A stretch of DNA of 64,000 nucleotides from Flavobacterium difficile (GCF_011392115.1 NZ_JAAJBT010000003.1:62001-126000), one strand, 5' to 3'; shown: positions 46,338 to 55,190, counted from the stretch's first letter. Notes: generated by a model from the letters alone, not told the origin. Made by a program: numbers and translations.

Positions 46338-46589
46338 ATGAAAAAAACAATTTTAGGTTTAGCATTCGTTGCTGCCGTTTTAGTTTCTTGCGAGGACAAA
46401 AACAAAAAAGAAGTAGAAAACAAAGTAGATTCTTTGGAAGCTAAAACAGAACAAGTAATTGATACTGCTGCTGCAAAATTAGAAAAAGCTGTTGATTCTA
46501 CACAAGCAAAAGCTGGAGAAGCTCTAGAGAAAGGTGCTGAAAAGTTAGATGAAGCCGCAAACAAATTGAAAGAAGCTGCAAAAAAGTAA
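46338..46589 (+). CDS. Small Ala/Lys/Glu-rich lipoprotein
   Basis: This 83-residue lipoprotein has a signal ending AAVLVSC. The mature part is a continuous amphipathic helix with a heptad pattern (KLEKAVDSTQAKAGEALEKG). Its signal is nearly identical to that of the 54743 protein, so they are paralogues. The role is unknown; such helices often form envelope coiled coils, as Lpp does, but no family link is claimed. It has a sigma-54-like promoter and is followed by a terminator. Confidence 0.85.
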   Translation: MKKTILGLAFVAAVLVSCEDKNKKEVENKVDSLEAKTEQVIDTAAAKLEKAVDSTQAKAGEALEKGAEKLDEAANKLKEAAKK

Positions 46590-46606
46590 TTCTTTTTAAA
46601 ACAATG

Positions 46607-46635
46607 AAATCCCAATGTAAATTGGGATTTTTTTA
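46607..46635 (+). terminator. Terminator after the 46338 lipoprotein gene
   Basis: AAATCCCAAT/ATTGGGATTT arms of 9-10 bp around a 4-base loop end in T's. A-rich sequence on the other side gives some activity for the minus strand too. Confidence 0.85.
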
Positions 46636-46655
46636 TTCATACAAATGAATGCTTT

Positions 46656-47549
46656 CTATTTTTTTCCTTTGTAATTAATGACAAAAACGCCAATTATTAT
46701 CAAAACTACAGCTATTAGGAAATCTTTCGTAACTACCTCATTTTTAAAAAACCAACCTAAAAAAACGGCGATTATAGTATTTACATATGTTAATATAGAA
46801 ACCTGAATAGGAGTAACTTTTTGTAATGCATATTGATAGCAAAATAAAGTAACAACTGAACCAAATATAGCTAAATAAACAACTGAACCAATACTTGCAG
46901 CAGACCAGTTTTCAATATTTGATTTATCATGAAATACAAGTGATAAAATAATTTGTAGTGCTGCAGCTAATGAAAATTGATAAAATAAGTTTAAGGTTAA
47001 ATTATTAGGTTGATTGTTAATTTTCTTAGAGTAAATAGTGCCTAAGCCCCAACTTAAAATAGCGATACTTAAAAATAATACACCCGTTTTATAGTTGGGG
47101 TTTAAAATATCTCCTAAACCATCTTTAAAAATAAAAAGAACTCCAGAAAAACCAAGTAAAACTCCCAGAAATCCTTTATAAGTTGGTTTTTGTAATTGAA
47201 AACCAATACTTAATAAAAAGATAACTACGGGATTAATGGCGCTAATTATAGATGTTAATCCTGACGGTAAGGATTGTTCAGCAATTGTTGTAAATCCATT
47301 TGCAAAGACTAACATTAAAACAGATAAAGTAAGTTGTTGTTGTAATGATTTCCAACCAATCCAACTAAATGTTTTCTTAAATAATAAAATTAGAAGTACA
47401 ATTACTGCTGCAAGTAGGTTTCTAATGGCAGTAGAATACCACGGTGGAATGGTTTCAACAGCAATAGAAATGCCTAAAAATGTGGTTCCCCAAACTATTC
47501 CTACAATAAGCATAGAGAGCATTAGTTTGAAATCAATATTTTTAGGCAT
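46656..47549 (-). CDS. EamA/DMT-family membrane transporter
   Basis: This 297-residue protein has ten predicted membrane helices as two five-helix EamA halves, with IVGIVWGTTFLGISIAV at the N-terminus. The second half begins near GVLFLSIAILSWGLGTIY. Members export amino acids, drugs or metabolites; the substrate is not predictable. The start was set at 47549 (MPKNIDFKLMLS). The upstream part of the open frame is encoded by the TCAG-type repeat (SLCFQSQSQSQFS) and is unlikely to be translated. Confidence 0.9.
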   Translation of the reverse strand: MPKNIDFKLMLSMLIVGIVWGTTFLGISIAVETIPPWYSTAIRNLLAAVIVLLILLFKKTFSWIGWKSLQQQLTLSVLMLVFANGFTTIAEQSLPSGLTSIISAINPVVIFLLSIGFQLQKPTYKGFLGVLLGFSGVLFIFKDGLGDILNPNYKTGVLFLSIAILSWGLGTIYSKKINNQPNNLTLNLFYQFSLAAALQIILSLVFHDKSNIENWSAASIGSVVYLAIFGSVVTLFCYQYALQKVTPIQVSILTYVNTIIAVFLGWFFKNEVVTKDFLIAVVLIIIGVFVINYKGKK

Positions 47550-47574
47550 TTTATATTTTTTTATAAGTATTTTT

Positions 47575-47622
47575 CTGAAAACTGAAAACTGTGACTGGGA
47601 CTGAGACTGAAAACAGAGACTC
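47575..47622. repeat. Inverted-orientation TTTTCAGTCTC-type repeat tract
   Basis: The tract has several copies of CTGAAAAC and GACTGAGACT-like units in direct repeat, the complement of the sequences at 28100-28125 and 33624-33649. It fills the galE to EamA gap. Confidence 0.6.
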
Positions 47623-47627
47623 AAAAA

Positions 47628-48641
47628 TTAACTCCTAATTTTTTGTTCCCATTTCCAAGCGCTTGCTAAACTTTCGTCTAAACTTGAGGCAGCTTTCCAG
47701 CCTAAAATGTTGTTGGCTTTGTCTGTATTCGCATAAGCTTCTGTAATATCGCCCTCGCGTCGACCAACAATTTTATAATTTAATTTTTCTCCAGAAACTT
47801 TTTCAAAAGATGTAATCACTTCTAAAACCGAACTACCAGTTCCCGTTCCTAAATTAAAAGTTTCTACTTTTTCAATATTTTTTTTATTTAATAAACGTTG
47901 CATCGCAATAACGTGAGCTTTTGCTAAATCGACTACATGAATATAATCTCTAATTGCAGTTCCGTCTGGTGTGGGATAATCGTTTCCGTAAACTGAAAGT
48001 TCTTTTCTCAAACCAAAAGCAGTTTGCGTAATAAATGGAACTAAATTTTGTGGTACTCCTAAAGGTAGTTCACCAATTTCAGCCGATTCGTGTGCGCCAA
48101 TCGGATTGAAATATCTTAAAAGTATCGAGTTTAACTTCGACACTTTAGCTGTATCGATAATGATTTCTTCACCAATTTGTTTCGTATTTCCGTAAGGTGA
48201 CATTGCCGGTTGTACCGAAGCATTTTCTGTAATCGGCATCACTTCGGCTTGACCGTAAACTGTACAAGAAGAACTGAAAATGAAATTTGATTGCTCTAGT
48301 TTTGTGATTTCTTGCAACACATAAACTAAAGTGTTAATATTATTCTCATAATACAATAACGGGTTTTCAACACTTTCACCAACAGCCTTACTAGCTGCAA
48401 AATGAATTACTCCAGATATATCAGAATGGGTTGCAAAGAAATCTTGAACTACTGTTTTCTCTCTCAAATCGATATTGTAAAAAATCGGTTTTTTTCCTGT
48501 AATGCGCTCAATACCATCTAAAACTTCAATGGAAGAGTTGGATAAATTGTCAATGGCAATAACTTCAAAACCTTCATTTTGTAGCTCAACAACTGTGTGT
48601 GAACCAATAAAACCTAAACCTCCTGTAACTACTATTTTCAT
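47628..48641 (-). CDS. galE: UDP-glucose 4-epimerase
   Basis: GalE interconverts UDP-glucose and UDP-galactose for surface polysaccharides. The 337-residue protein has the Rossmann motif GGLGFIGSH, the SCTVYG strand with catalytic Ser/Thr, YGNTK (YxxxK), and RYFNPIGA with LAKAH. The ATG at 48641 is chosen to give MKIVVTGGLG; six more residues are possible upstream. It is followed on the same strand by the transporter and preceded by a DegT aminotransferase, so it may serve LPS or capsule. Confidence 0.95.
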   Translation of the reverse strand: MKIVVTGGLGFIGSHTVVELQNEGFEVIAIDNLSNSSIEVLDGIERITGKKPIFYNIDLREKTVVQDFFATHSDISGVIHFAASKAVGESVENPLLYYENNINTLVYVLQEITKLEQSNFIFSSSCTVYGQAEVMPITENASVQPAMSPYGNTKQIGEEIIIDTAKVSKLNSILLRYFNPIGAHESAEIGELPLGVPQNLVPFITQTAFGLRKELSVYGNDYPTPDGTAIRDYIHVVDLAKAHVIAMQRLLNKKNIEKVETFNLGTGTGSSVLEVITSFEKVSGEKLNYKIVGRREGDITEAYANTDKANNILGWKAASSLDESLASAWKWEQKIRS

Positions 48642-48689
48642 ATTCTTTCGCAAAGACACAATTTATCGCGTGTCATATTTTTAATAAAA

Positions 48690-48714
48690 AGACGTGATGA
48701 ATTACGTCTCTACA
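48690..48714. repeat. GTAGAGACG-type palindromic element, intergenic
   Basis: AGACGTGATGAATTACGTCT forms a near-palindrome followed by CTACA. It has the same core as the element inside kdtA (50821-50848). An additional ATCGCGTGTC half-site lies at about 48664-48675. Confidence 0.6.
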
Positions 48715-48722
48715 GATTCATT

Positions 48723-49853
48723 TTATTTTAAAAAATTTAAAACCGTATCGGTAATAAATTTTATTTGTTCGTCGTCTAATTCGGTATGCATAGGTAATGC
48801 AATCACTTCTTTACATAACTGATTGGTTACTGGAAAATCTTCTTCTTTATAACGAACATCCGCGTAAGCTTTCTGGCTGTGTAAAGGAATTGGATAATAA
48901 ATGGCACATGGAATTCCTTTCTCTTGTAAATGAGCCAATAATCCATCGCGTTTTCCATTTGTAATTCGAATTACGTATTGATGAAATACATGACAATCGC
49001 AAGTTTCGCAAATAAATGGTGCCCAAATATTAGGATTCACACTTAAAGCTAAACTATATTTTCTGGCTGCATCTTGACGGGCTTTGTTATATGTATCCAA
49101 ATGAGGTAACTTGGCTTTTAAAACACCAGCCTGAATACTGTCTAAACGAGAGTTTACACCTACCACATCATGATGATACCTTTCGTACATTCCATGATTT
49201 ACGATGCCTCGGATAATATGAGCTAAATTGTCGTCATTAGTAAAAATAGCTCCACCATCTCCATAACAACCTAAATTTTTAGAAGGGAAAAATGATGTTG
49301 CCGCCACATGTCCGATCGTTCCTACTTTCTTTTTTACGCCATCTTTATTTGTGTAATCTGCTCCAATAGCTTGTGCATTGTCTTCAATTACATATAAATT
49401 ATGTTCGTTGGCAATTTCCATAATCGCATCCATATTGGCAGCACGACCAAATAAATGTACTGGTACGATAGCTTTTGTTTTTGGAGTAATTGCTTTTTTA
49501 ATTCCTTCAAGGGAAATATTCATATTATTTTTATCAACATCAACCAAAACTGGAGTCAATTGTAATAAAGCTATCACTTCAACTGTAGCTGCAAATGTAA
49601 AATCTGCAGTTATTACTTCATCACCAGGCTGTAATCCTAATCCCATCATGGCAATTTGAAGCGCATCCGTACCATTAGCGCAAGGAATGACATGTTTTAC
49701 GCCTAAATAATTTTCTAAATCAGCTTGAAACTGATGTACTAAAGGGCCATTTATATAGGTGTTGTTTTCTAAAACATCTTGAATGGAAGCGTTAACTTCG
49801 TCTTTTATTTTTTCGTATTGACTTTTTAAGTCAACCATTTGTAGTTTTTTCAT
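48723..49853 (-). CDS. DegT/DnrJ/EryC1/StrS-family aminotransferase
   Basis: This 376-residue PLP-dependent sugar aminotransferase is of the WecE/ArnB/Pse type. The PLP lysine is in SFFPSKNLGCYGDGGAI, and NGTDALQIAM, HLFGRAANM and EDNAQAIGA are family motifs. It makes amino sugars for O-antigen, capsule or glycoprotein glycans. It sits next to galE and the divergent kdtA, which supports a surface-glycan role. The exact nucleotide-sugar substrate cannot be told. Confidence 0.93.
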   Translation of the reverse strand: MKKLQMVDLKSQYEKIKDEVNASIQDVLENNTYINGPLVHQFQADLENYLGVKHVIPCANGTDALQIAMMGLGLQPGDEVITADFTFAATVEVIALLQLTPVLVDVDKNNMNISLEGIKKAITPKTKAIVPVHLFGRAANMDAIMEIANEHNLYVIEDNAQAIGADYTNKDGVKKKVGTIGHVAATSFFPSKNLGCYGDGGAIFTNDDNLAHIIRGIVNHGMYERYHHDVVGVNSRLDSIQAGVLKAKLPHLDTYNKARQDAARKYSLALSVNPNIWAPFICETCDCHVFHQYVIRITNGKRDGLLAHLQEKGIPCAIYYPIPLHSQKAYADVRYKEEDFPVTNQLCKEVIALPMHTELDDEQIKFITDTVLNFLK

Positions 49854-49950
49854 AATCCTAATATAATTAAGTGTAGCAAAAGTAAGAAATTCTGCTTACA
49901 TATTTTGAGTTACATAAAAGAAACGTAATTTAGCCACATAAATTATTTTT

Positions 49951-51204
49951 ATGCTTTTTATTTATAACCTTATTGTGCTTTTTGCTAGTCAAATTTTAAG
50001 AGTTTTAGCGCTTTTTAGTCCTAAAATGAAATTATTTGTAGCAGGTAGAAAGTCTGTTTTTTTTACATTAAAAAATAACATTCATGCTGAAGATAAAGTC
50101 TTTTGGTTTCATGCGGCATCTTTAGGTGAATACGAGCAAGGTTTACCCGTAATTGAAAACGTTAAAGCGCAATTTCCAAATCATAAAATTGTTATTACTT
50201 TTTTTTCACCTTCGGGTTATGAAGTCCGAAAAAATAATGCAATTGCAGATGTTACCGTTTATTTGCCTTTAGATTCAAAAGCCAATGCTAAACAATTTTT
50301 AGATTTAGTGCATCCAGAAAAGGTATTTTTTATTAAGTACGAATTTTGGCCAAATTATTTAAATCAGTTGAAAGAAAGAAATATTTCTACTTATCTAATT
50401 TCAGGAATTTTTCGAGAAAATCAAGTTTTTTTTAAATGGTATGGCGGTTTTTATAGAAAGGCTTTGAAGTCATTCAATTATTTTTTTGTTCAGAATGAAA
50501 AATCAAAAACTTTATTGCAATCGATAGGTTTTACCAACGTGAAAGTTTCAGGAGATACCCGTTTTGATAGAGTAGTGGCGATTTTAGAAAAAGACAATAC
50601 TCTAGATTTTATCGAACAATTTAAAAATAACCAAACCACAATTGTAATTGGTAGCAGTTGGCCTAAAGATGAAGAGTTGTTGGTGAATTTTATCAATCAA
50701 GCTGCGGAACATGTAAAATTTATCCTCGCACCACATAATATTAAATCGGAACAAATTCAGAATTTGAAACAATCCATTACAAAACCAACGATTCTGTTTT
50801 CGGAATATTCGTCAAGTAATGTAGAGACGCGATTAATCGCGTCTTTACAAGATTATAACGTTTTCATCATCGACACCATTGGTATTTTAACCAAAATTTA
50901 TTCTTACGCTGATATTGCCTATGTGGGCGGTGGTTTTGGAAATCCGGGTGTGCATAATATTTTAGAACCCGCTACTTTTGGCATTCCGATAGTAATTGGC
51001 TCTAATTATTCTCACTTTGCAGAAGCTACAGCTTTAGTTGGTTTAGAAGGTTGTATCTCAGTTAAAAATCAAACAGAATTAAATGAAGCCTTTGACTTAT
51101 TGTTGCAAAATGAAGACGAACGCTACGAAAAAGGTCATATTTGTAGCACATTTGTTCAAATGAATAAAGGCGCTACAGCTAGTATTTTAAAAGCAGTTGT
51201 ATGA
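49951..51204 (+). CDS. kdtA: 3-deoxy-D-manno-octulosonic acid transferase
   Basis: KdtA/WaaA adds Kdo to lipid A. The 417-residue protein has an N-terminal membrane anchor (about 1-20), the catalytic region FHAASLGEYEQG with Glu, EFWPN, and the C-terminal GT-B nucleotide site YVGGGFGNPGVHNILEPA. A 28-bp palindromic repeat at 50821-50848 is read in frame within the protein, between the two lobes, without disturbing these motifs. It overlaps the next gene by 4 bp. Confidence 0.94.
   Translation: MLFIYNLIVLFASQILRVLALFSPKMKLFVAGRKSVFFTLKNNIHAEDKVFWFHAASLGEYEQGLPVIENVKAQFPNHKIVITFFSPSGYEVRKNNAIADVTVYLPLDSKANAKQFLDLVHPEKVFFIKYEFWPNYLNQLKERNISTYLISGIFRENQVFFKWYGGFYRKALKSFNYFFVQNEKSKTLLQSIGFTNVKVSGDTRFDRVVAILEKDNTLDFIEQFKNNQTTIVIGSSWPKDEELLVNFINQAAEHVKFILAPHNIKSEQIQNLKQSITKPTILFSEYSSSNVETRLIASLQDYNVFIIDTIGILTKIYSYADIAYVGGGFGNPGVHNILEPATFGIPIVIGSNYSHFAEATALVGLEGCISVKNQTELNEAFDLLLQNEDERYEKGHICSTFVQMNKGATASILKAVV
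50821..50848. repeat. GTAGAGACGCGATT-type palindrome inside kdtA
   Basis: Two 14-bp arms meet with no loop: GTAGAGACGCGATT and AATCGCGTCTTTAC, with one mismatch. The kdtA frame reads V-E-T-R-L-I-A-S-L through it. A relative lies between galE and the DegT gene (48690-48714). I believe such elements are dispersed in flavobacterial genomes. Confidence 0.75.
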
Positions 51205-51968
51205 TGAGGTTTTTTGTTTTGTTTTGTGTTTTTTGGTTGCAATTTACTTTTTCACAAGAAAATATAGTCACAGAAAAAAATAAGATAAAAGGAAGAGAAT
51301 TGGCAAAAAGAAGAAATCAAGTTTACGATAGTTTAACCATGAATTTTGAAGCTATAGTTAATGATTCTCTTGTTAAAGATAAGTTGGTTTTAGAAAAGGC
51401 CAATGAAGCTATTGGTTCTTATTTTTATAGAGTATATCCAAAATATACATTTGGAAATTATGTTGATTTGAAACGTATTTTGGAAGCATTAGGTTATGAT
51501 TTTCTACATGCAAGTATTGATGAAGCAATTAAAAACGAATTGTATTATGTTTTTTACAAAGGAAATTTAAAAAGTGAAGAAGGAATTAAAACTTTTGAAA
51601 AGAAACTCTTCAACAAGTTACAGTTGGAAAAAGTAATACAACTTGAAAAATTTTCTACATATAATGTGTCAATTATTAATTCTTTATTGATAAAATCTGT
51701 GGAAAGAGATTATAAAAATGTTTTTGATCAGCAAGAAAATAGACTTTATTTCTCTGGTAAAATTAAGCAATTTGTAAACGCTTTAAACGGTTTCTTTCCC
51801 AGTAAAATTTTCTTAATTGAAAATAGCGATGAGGAACATTTATATGATATCAATATTGATGTTTCTTCACTAGAGAAGTGTTTGGAAGAAATGAAGTTTT
51901 TAGGCTTTGTGATTGAAGAAAAAACGGAAATGTTACAGCATACTTATTTTAAACTAAAATCAAAATGA
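51201..51968 (+). CDS. Hypothetical exported protein, 255 aa
   Basis: I do not recognise this family. The 255-residue product has a signal peptide (about 1-19, ending FTFSQ) and a largely helical, charged mature part with many Tyr and Phe, but no membrane helix or catalytic motif. Its start overlaps kdtA by 4 bp (ATGA) and its stop overlaps the GNAT gene by 4 bp, so the three genes are translationally coupled. Envelope location next to LPS synthesis is likely; the role is unknown. Confidence 0.8.
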   Translation: MMRFFVLFCVFWLQFTFSQENIVTEKNKIKGRELAKRRNQVYDSLTMNFEAIVNDSLVKDKLVLEKANEAIGSYFYRVYPKYTFGNYVDLKRILEALGYDFLHASIDEAIKNELYYVFYKGNLKSEEGIKTFEKKLFNKLQLEKVIQLEKFSTYNVSIINSLLIKSVERDYKNVFDQQENRLYFSGKIKQFVNALNGFFPSKIFLIENSDEEHLYDINIDVSSLEKCLEEMKFLGFVIEEKTEMLQHTYFKLKSK

Positions 51969-52408
51969 TAACTTTTCAAGATATACAACAAAATCAAATT
52001 GAGGAAGTTGTTAGTATGATGCAAGATTTTTATGCGATTGATAATTATCCGATTGACAGTAAACTATCGAAACAACTTTTTGAAACCTTCATTGCAAATT
52101 CTAATTTAGGAAAAGCTTGGCTGATTTTTAAAGATGAAGATGTAATTGGATATGTAATTTTAACCTTTATTTTTAGCTTTGAATACAAAGGAATATTGGC
52201 TTTTTTAGATGAATTATATATAAAAAAGGAATACCAAGGGAAAGGATTCGGAAAGCAAGCGGTTCAGTTTATTCAAAAAGAAAGTTCACAATTAAATGTT
52301 AAAATGCTTTACTTAGAAGTAGAAGAGCATAATGAAAAGGCACAAAAATTGTATCTTGCTCACGATTTTGAAATTCATAATCGAAAAATATTAAAACATA
52401 AATTATAA
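51965..52408 (+). CDS. GNAT family N-acetyltransferase
   Basis: This 147-residue single-domain acetyltransferase has the acetyl-CoA loop YQGKGFGKQAVQFI and the motif-B segment LYLEVEEHNEKAQKLYLAHDFEIHNRKI. The substrate is unknown. Its 4-bp overlap with the 51201 gene places it in the kdtA operon. Confidence 0.92.
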   Translation: MITFQDIQQNQIEEVVSMMQDFYAIDNYPIDSKLSKQLFETFIANSNLGKAWLIFKDEDVIGYVILTFIFSFEYKGILAFLDELYIKKEYQGKGFGKQAVQFIQKESSQLNVKMLYLEVEEHNEKAQKLYLAHDFEIHNRKILKHKL

Positions 52409-52441
52409 TAGCTTATATCCAATAACCATAAATACATGCAA

Positions 52442-54604
52442 ATGAAATTTTTAAAATTATTCTTACTATTATTTATCATTCAAGTTAATGCCCAACAAGG
52501 CGGCATGTGGATTCCTTCTTTGTTGAAAGGAATGAACGAAAACGAAATGAAAGCTTTAGGTTCTAAACTTACTGCGGAACAAATTTATTCTATTAACAAA
52601 TCTTCATTAAAAGATGCTGTTCCTCAGTTTGATGGAGGTTGTACGGCGGAAATGATTTCTTCAAAAGGCTTATTATTAACCAATCACCACTGTGGTTACG
52701 ATAATATTCAAAGTCATTCTACAGTGGAAAACGATTATTTAGCGAACGGATTTTGGGCCTATAAAATGGAAGATGAATTGCCTAATCCAGGAGTGGTTGT
52801 CACTTTTATTGTAAGTATTAATGATGTTACAACTACAGTTTTATCAGGAACTGAATCTTTAGCAGAAGCAGACAAGCAAAAGAAAATTCAACAAAATATT
52901 GGAGAAATTTCTAAAACTTTCAAAAAAGAAGCTTGGCAAGACATTTTGGTTCGTTCTTTTTATGATGGAAATCAGTATTTGTTATTCGTAACAGAAAACT
53001 TTAAAGACGTTCGTTTAGTAGGTGCGCCACCAAGTTCAATTGGAAAATTTGGTTCAGATACAGACAACTGGGTTTGGCCTCGTCATACGGGAGATTTCTC
53101 TTTATTTAGAGTATATGCAGATAAGAACAATCGTCCAGCTGAATATTCAAAAGACAATGTGCCTTATACACCAAAACACTTTTTTCCAGTTTCTGCAAAA
53201 GGGATAAAAGAGAATGATTTTACTATGGTTTTAGGTTATCCTGGAAGAACTACAGAATATTTACCTTCTTATGCTGTAGAACAAATGGTAAATGATTTAA
53301 ATCCAGCGCGTATTGAAGTGCGTGATGCTGCTCTGAAAATACAAGATGGTTTCATGAGAAAAGACCAAGCGATTAAAATTCAATATGCTTCAAAATATGC
53401 TGGAGTAGCAAATTATTGGAAAAAATGGATTGGAGAACGTAAAGGTTTAATTAAAGCTAATGCAGTTGGTGAAAAGCAAAAATTTGAAAAAGATTTTTTA
53501 AATAAAGTTACAAAAGCAGGAAAACAAGCTGAGTATGGTAACTTGTTGTCAGATTTTAGTAAAAACTATGCTGAAATTAAAGAATATGCTATTGCAAGAG
53601 ATTATTATACTGAAATTGTATTGAGAAATACAGAAATTTTATCTTTCGGATACCGTTTGTTTCAATTGGAGCAAGTGTACAATTCAAAAGGTGAACAAGC
53701 TTTTAATGATAGAAAAAAGAATTTAATCGAGAGTTTCGAACCCTTGTATAAAGATTTCAATGCACAAGTTGATGAAAAAGTGTTCGAAAAATTAATTGAT
53801 ATTTACAGTAAAAAATCACCACAACAATTTTTACCGGAAAGTATAAAAGGAATTAATGCCGCTCAAGTGTCATCAGACATCTTCAAATCTTCAAAATTAA
53901 CTTCTTATGCTGGTTTAAAAGAATTGTTAGCAGGTGATGTGAAGACAGTTATAGAAAGGTTGAATCAAGATAAAGGATTTGCCTTGGTGAAAACATTGGC
54001 TGAAGCTTATAATAAAAATGTTGCGCCAAAATACGATGAAATCAACTTGAAAAATATCGCAACTCAAAGAACATACATGAAAGCGATTTTAGAATTAAGT
54101 CCGAAATCTGCTCGAATTTTCCCTGATGCAAATTCAACTTTAAGAGTTACTTACGGAAAAGTGAAAGGTTACAAACCAAGTGATGCAGTAGTTTATACGC
54201 CGTTTACTTATTTAGATGGAGTAATGGAAAAGTATGTTCCAGGTGATTATGAATTTGACGTGCCACAAAAGTTAATTGATCTTTATAATGCCAAAGATTA
54301 CGGTAAATATGCTGAAAACGGAAAGATGCCTGTAGCTTTCATTGCAACGAACCATACAACTGGTGGAAATTCTGGTAGTCCAGCATTAGATGCGAATGGA
54401 AATTTGATAGGTTTGAACTTCGATAGGGTTTGGGAAGGTACAATGAGCGACGTGTATTATTCTCCGGATATTTGTAGGAATATTATGGTTGATTCTCGTT
54501 ATATTTTATTTATTATTGATAAATTTGCAGGTGCGAAAAATTTAATAGATGAAATGAAAATCATTTATAATCAACCTAATACAACAAAAAAAAGTAAGAA
54601 ATAA
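52442..54604 (+). CDS. S46 family dipeptidyl-peptidase, DPP11-like
   Basis: S46 peptidases (DPP7/DPP11) remove dipeptides in the periplasm of Bacteroidota. The product is about 720 residues, with a signal peptide ending VNAQ and then GGMWIPSLL. The catalytic triad is visible: His in LLTNHHCGYDN, Asp in the KFGSDTDNWVW region and Ser in TTGGNSGSPALD. The residue after NFD in the S1 region is Arg; in characterised enzymes Arg there marks DPP11 (Asp/Glu specificity) and Gly marks DPP7. That assignment is from memory and is moderate. An ATG two codons upstream (52436) is an alternative start. Confidence 0.9.
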   Translation: MKFLKLFLLLFIIQVNAQQGGMWIPSLLKGMNENEMKALGSKLTAEQIYSINKSSLKDAVPQFDGGCTAEMISSKGLLLTNHHCGYDNIQSHSTVENDYLANGFWAYKMEDELPNPGVVVTFIVSINDVTTTVLSGTESLAEADKQKKIQQNIGEISKTFKKEAWQDILVRSFYDGNQYLLFVTENFKDVRLVGAPPSSIGKFGSDTDNWVWPRHTGDFSLFRVYADKNNRPAEYSKDNVPYTPKHFFPVSAKGIKENDFTMVLGYPGRTTEYLPSYAVEQMVNDLNPARIEVRDAALKIQDGFMRKDQAIKIQYASKYAGVANYWKKWIGERKGLIKANAVGEKQKFEKDFLNKVTKAGKQAEYGNLLSDFSKNYAEIKEYAIARDYYTEIVLRNTEILSFGYRLFQLEQVYNSKGEQAFNDRKKNLIESFEPLYKDFNAQVDEKVFEKLIDIYSKKSPQQFLPESIKGINAAQVSSDIFKSSKLTSYAGLKELLAGDVKTVIERLNQDKGFALVKTLAEAYNKNVAPKYDEINLKNIATQRTYMKAILELSPKSARIFPDANSTLRVTYGKVKGYKPSDAVVYTPFTYLDGVMEKYVPGDYEFDVPQKLIDLYNAKDYGKYAENGKMPVAFIATNHTTGGNSGSPALDANGNLIGLNFDRVWEGTMSDVYYSPDICRNIMVDSRYILFIIDKFAGAKNLIDEMKIIYNQPNTTKKSKK

Positions 54605-54608
54605 AGTT

Positions 54609-54623
54609 TGGCACGGTAGTTGC
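54609..54623 (+). promoter_or_regulatory. Sigma-54 promoter, consensus match
   Basis: TGGCAC-N5-TTGC is an exact -24/-12 sigma-54 consensus. It begins 4 bp after the S46 stop and lies 119 nt before the small lipoprotein start. A second, housekeeping-type promoter is nearer the gene. Confidence 0.7.
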
Positions 54624-54678
54624 AAGTTGCATTTCGGACAACAAAGAAAAAATTATTTAAAAAAAATACAAAAAAGTA

Positions 54679-54707
54679 TTTGTCATTTAAATTTTTTTAT
54701 ATCTTTG
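54679..54707 (+). promoter_or_regulatory. Housekeeping promoter of the 54743 lipoprotein gene
   Basis: TTTG (54679-54682), a 17-base spacer and TATCTTTG (54700-54707) give a perfect Bacteroidetes TTTG/TAnnTTTG promoter, 35 nt before the ATG. Confidence 0.8.
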
Positions 54708-54742
54708 CTCCATAAATAATTAACCTTTATAATAAAATTAAG

Positions 54743-54961
54743 ATGAAAAAAGTTGTTTTAAGCATTGCATTCGTTGCTGCAGTATTAGTTTCTTGTAACA
54801 AGAAAGCTGAAGGAGAAGTTTCTGCTGATTCTACTGCTGCTGTAGTTGATTCTGCTGCTGCTGTTGTTGATTCTGCTGCTGCTACTGTTGATTCAGCTGC
54901 TGCTGTAGTTGATTCTGCTGCTGCTAAAGTTGAAGAAGTTAAAGAAGAAGTTAAAAAATAA
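54743..54961 (+). CDS. Small lipoprotein with VDSAAAV repeats
   Basis: This 72-residue lipoprotein has a signal (lipobox LVSC) almost the same as that of the 46338 protein. The mature part is four to five seven-residue units of VDSAAAV type followed by a KVEEVKEEVKK tail. It should form an Ala-zipper-like coiled coil. It has both a sigma-54-like and a housekeeping-type promoter, and a good terminator follows. The function is unknown. Confidence 0.85.
   Translation: MKKVVLSIAFVAAVLVSCNKKAEGEVSADSTAAVVDSAAAVVDSAAATVDSAAAVVDSAAAKVEEVKEEVKK
54829..54929 (+). repeat. 21-bp tandem repeats coding VDSAAAV
   Basis: Four to five units of about 21 bp (GTTGATTCTGCTGCTGCT-like) are repeated with few changes. 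Slippage could alter the helix length by whole heptads. Confidence 0.75.
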
Positions 54962-54989
54962 TATTTGACCTTCTTTTCGAAAAGAAATC

Positions 54990-55018
54990 AATCCCGATGT
55001 AAGTCGGGATTTTTTTTG
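54990..55018 (+). terminator. Terminator after the 54743 gene
   Basis: An ATCCCGA/TCGGGAT stem with a 6-base loop is followed by eight T's. Confidence 0.9.
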
Positions 55019-55190
55019 CACTAAACTGAACAAATAACGAATACGGGTTTTGGTTTAGTAAATAGTATTTCTAAATACAAGCTTGTTATGCAATAAGTAT
55101 CTTCTTTAGGTGGTTGATATTTTAAAATCCGTAAATGGAAGCTTTGAGTGGTTTTGACTTTCTTTTTGAAGCGCTTTGGAATTGCTAAAA

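Noticed and set aside
46304..46615. Minus-strand frame opposite the 46338 lipoprotein
   Set aside because: It is the complement of an Ala/Lys-rich coding repeat and has no independent support.
47550..47624. 25-residue N-terminal extension of the EamA protein
   Set aside because: It is encoded by the dispersed repeat tract and lacks any transporter feature.
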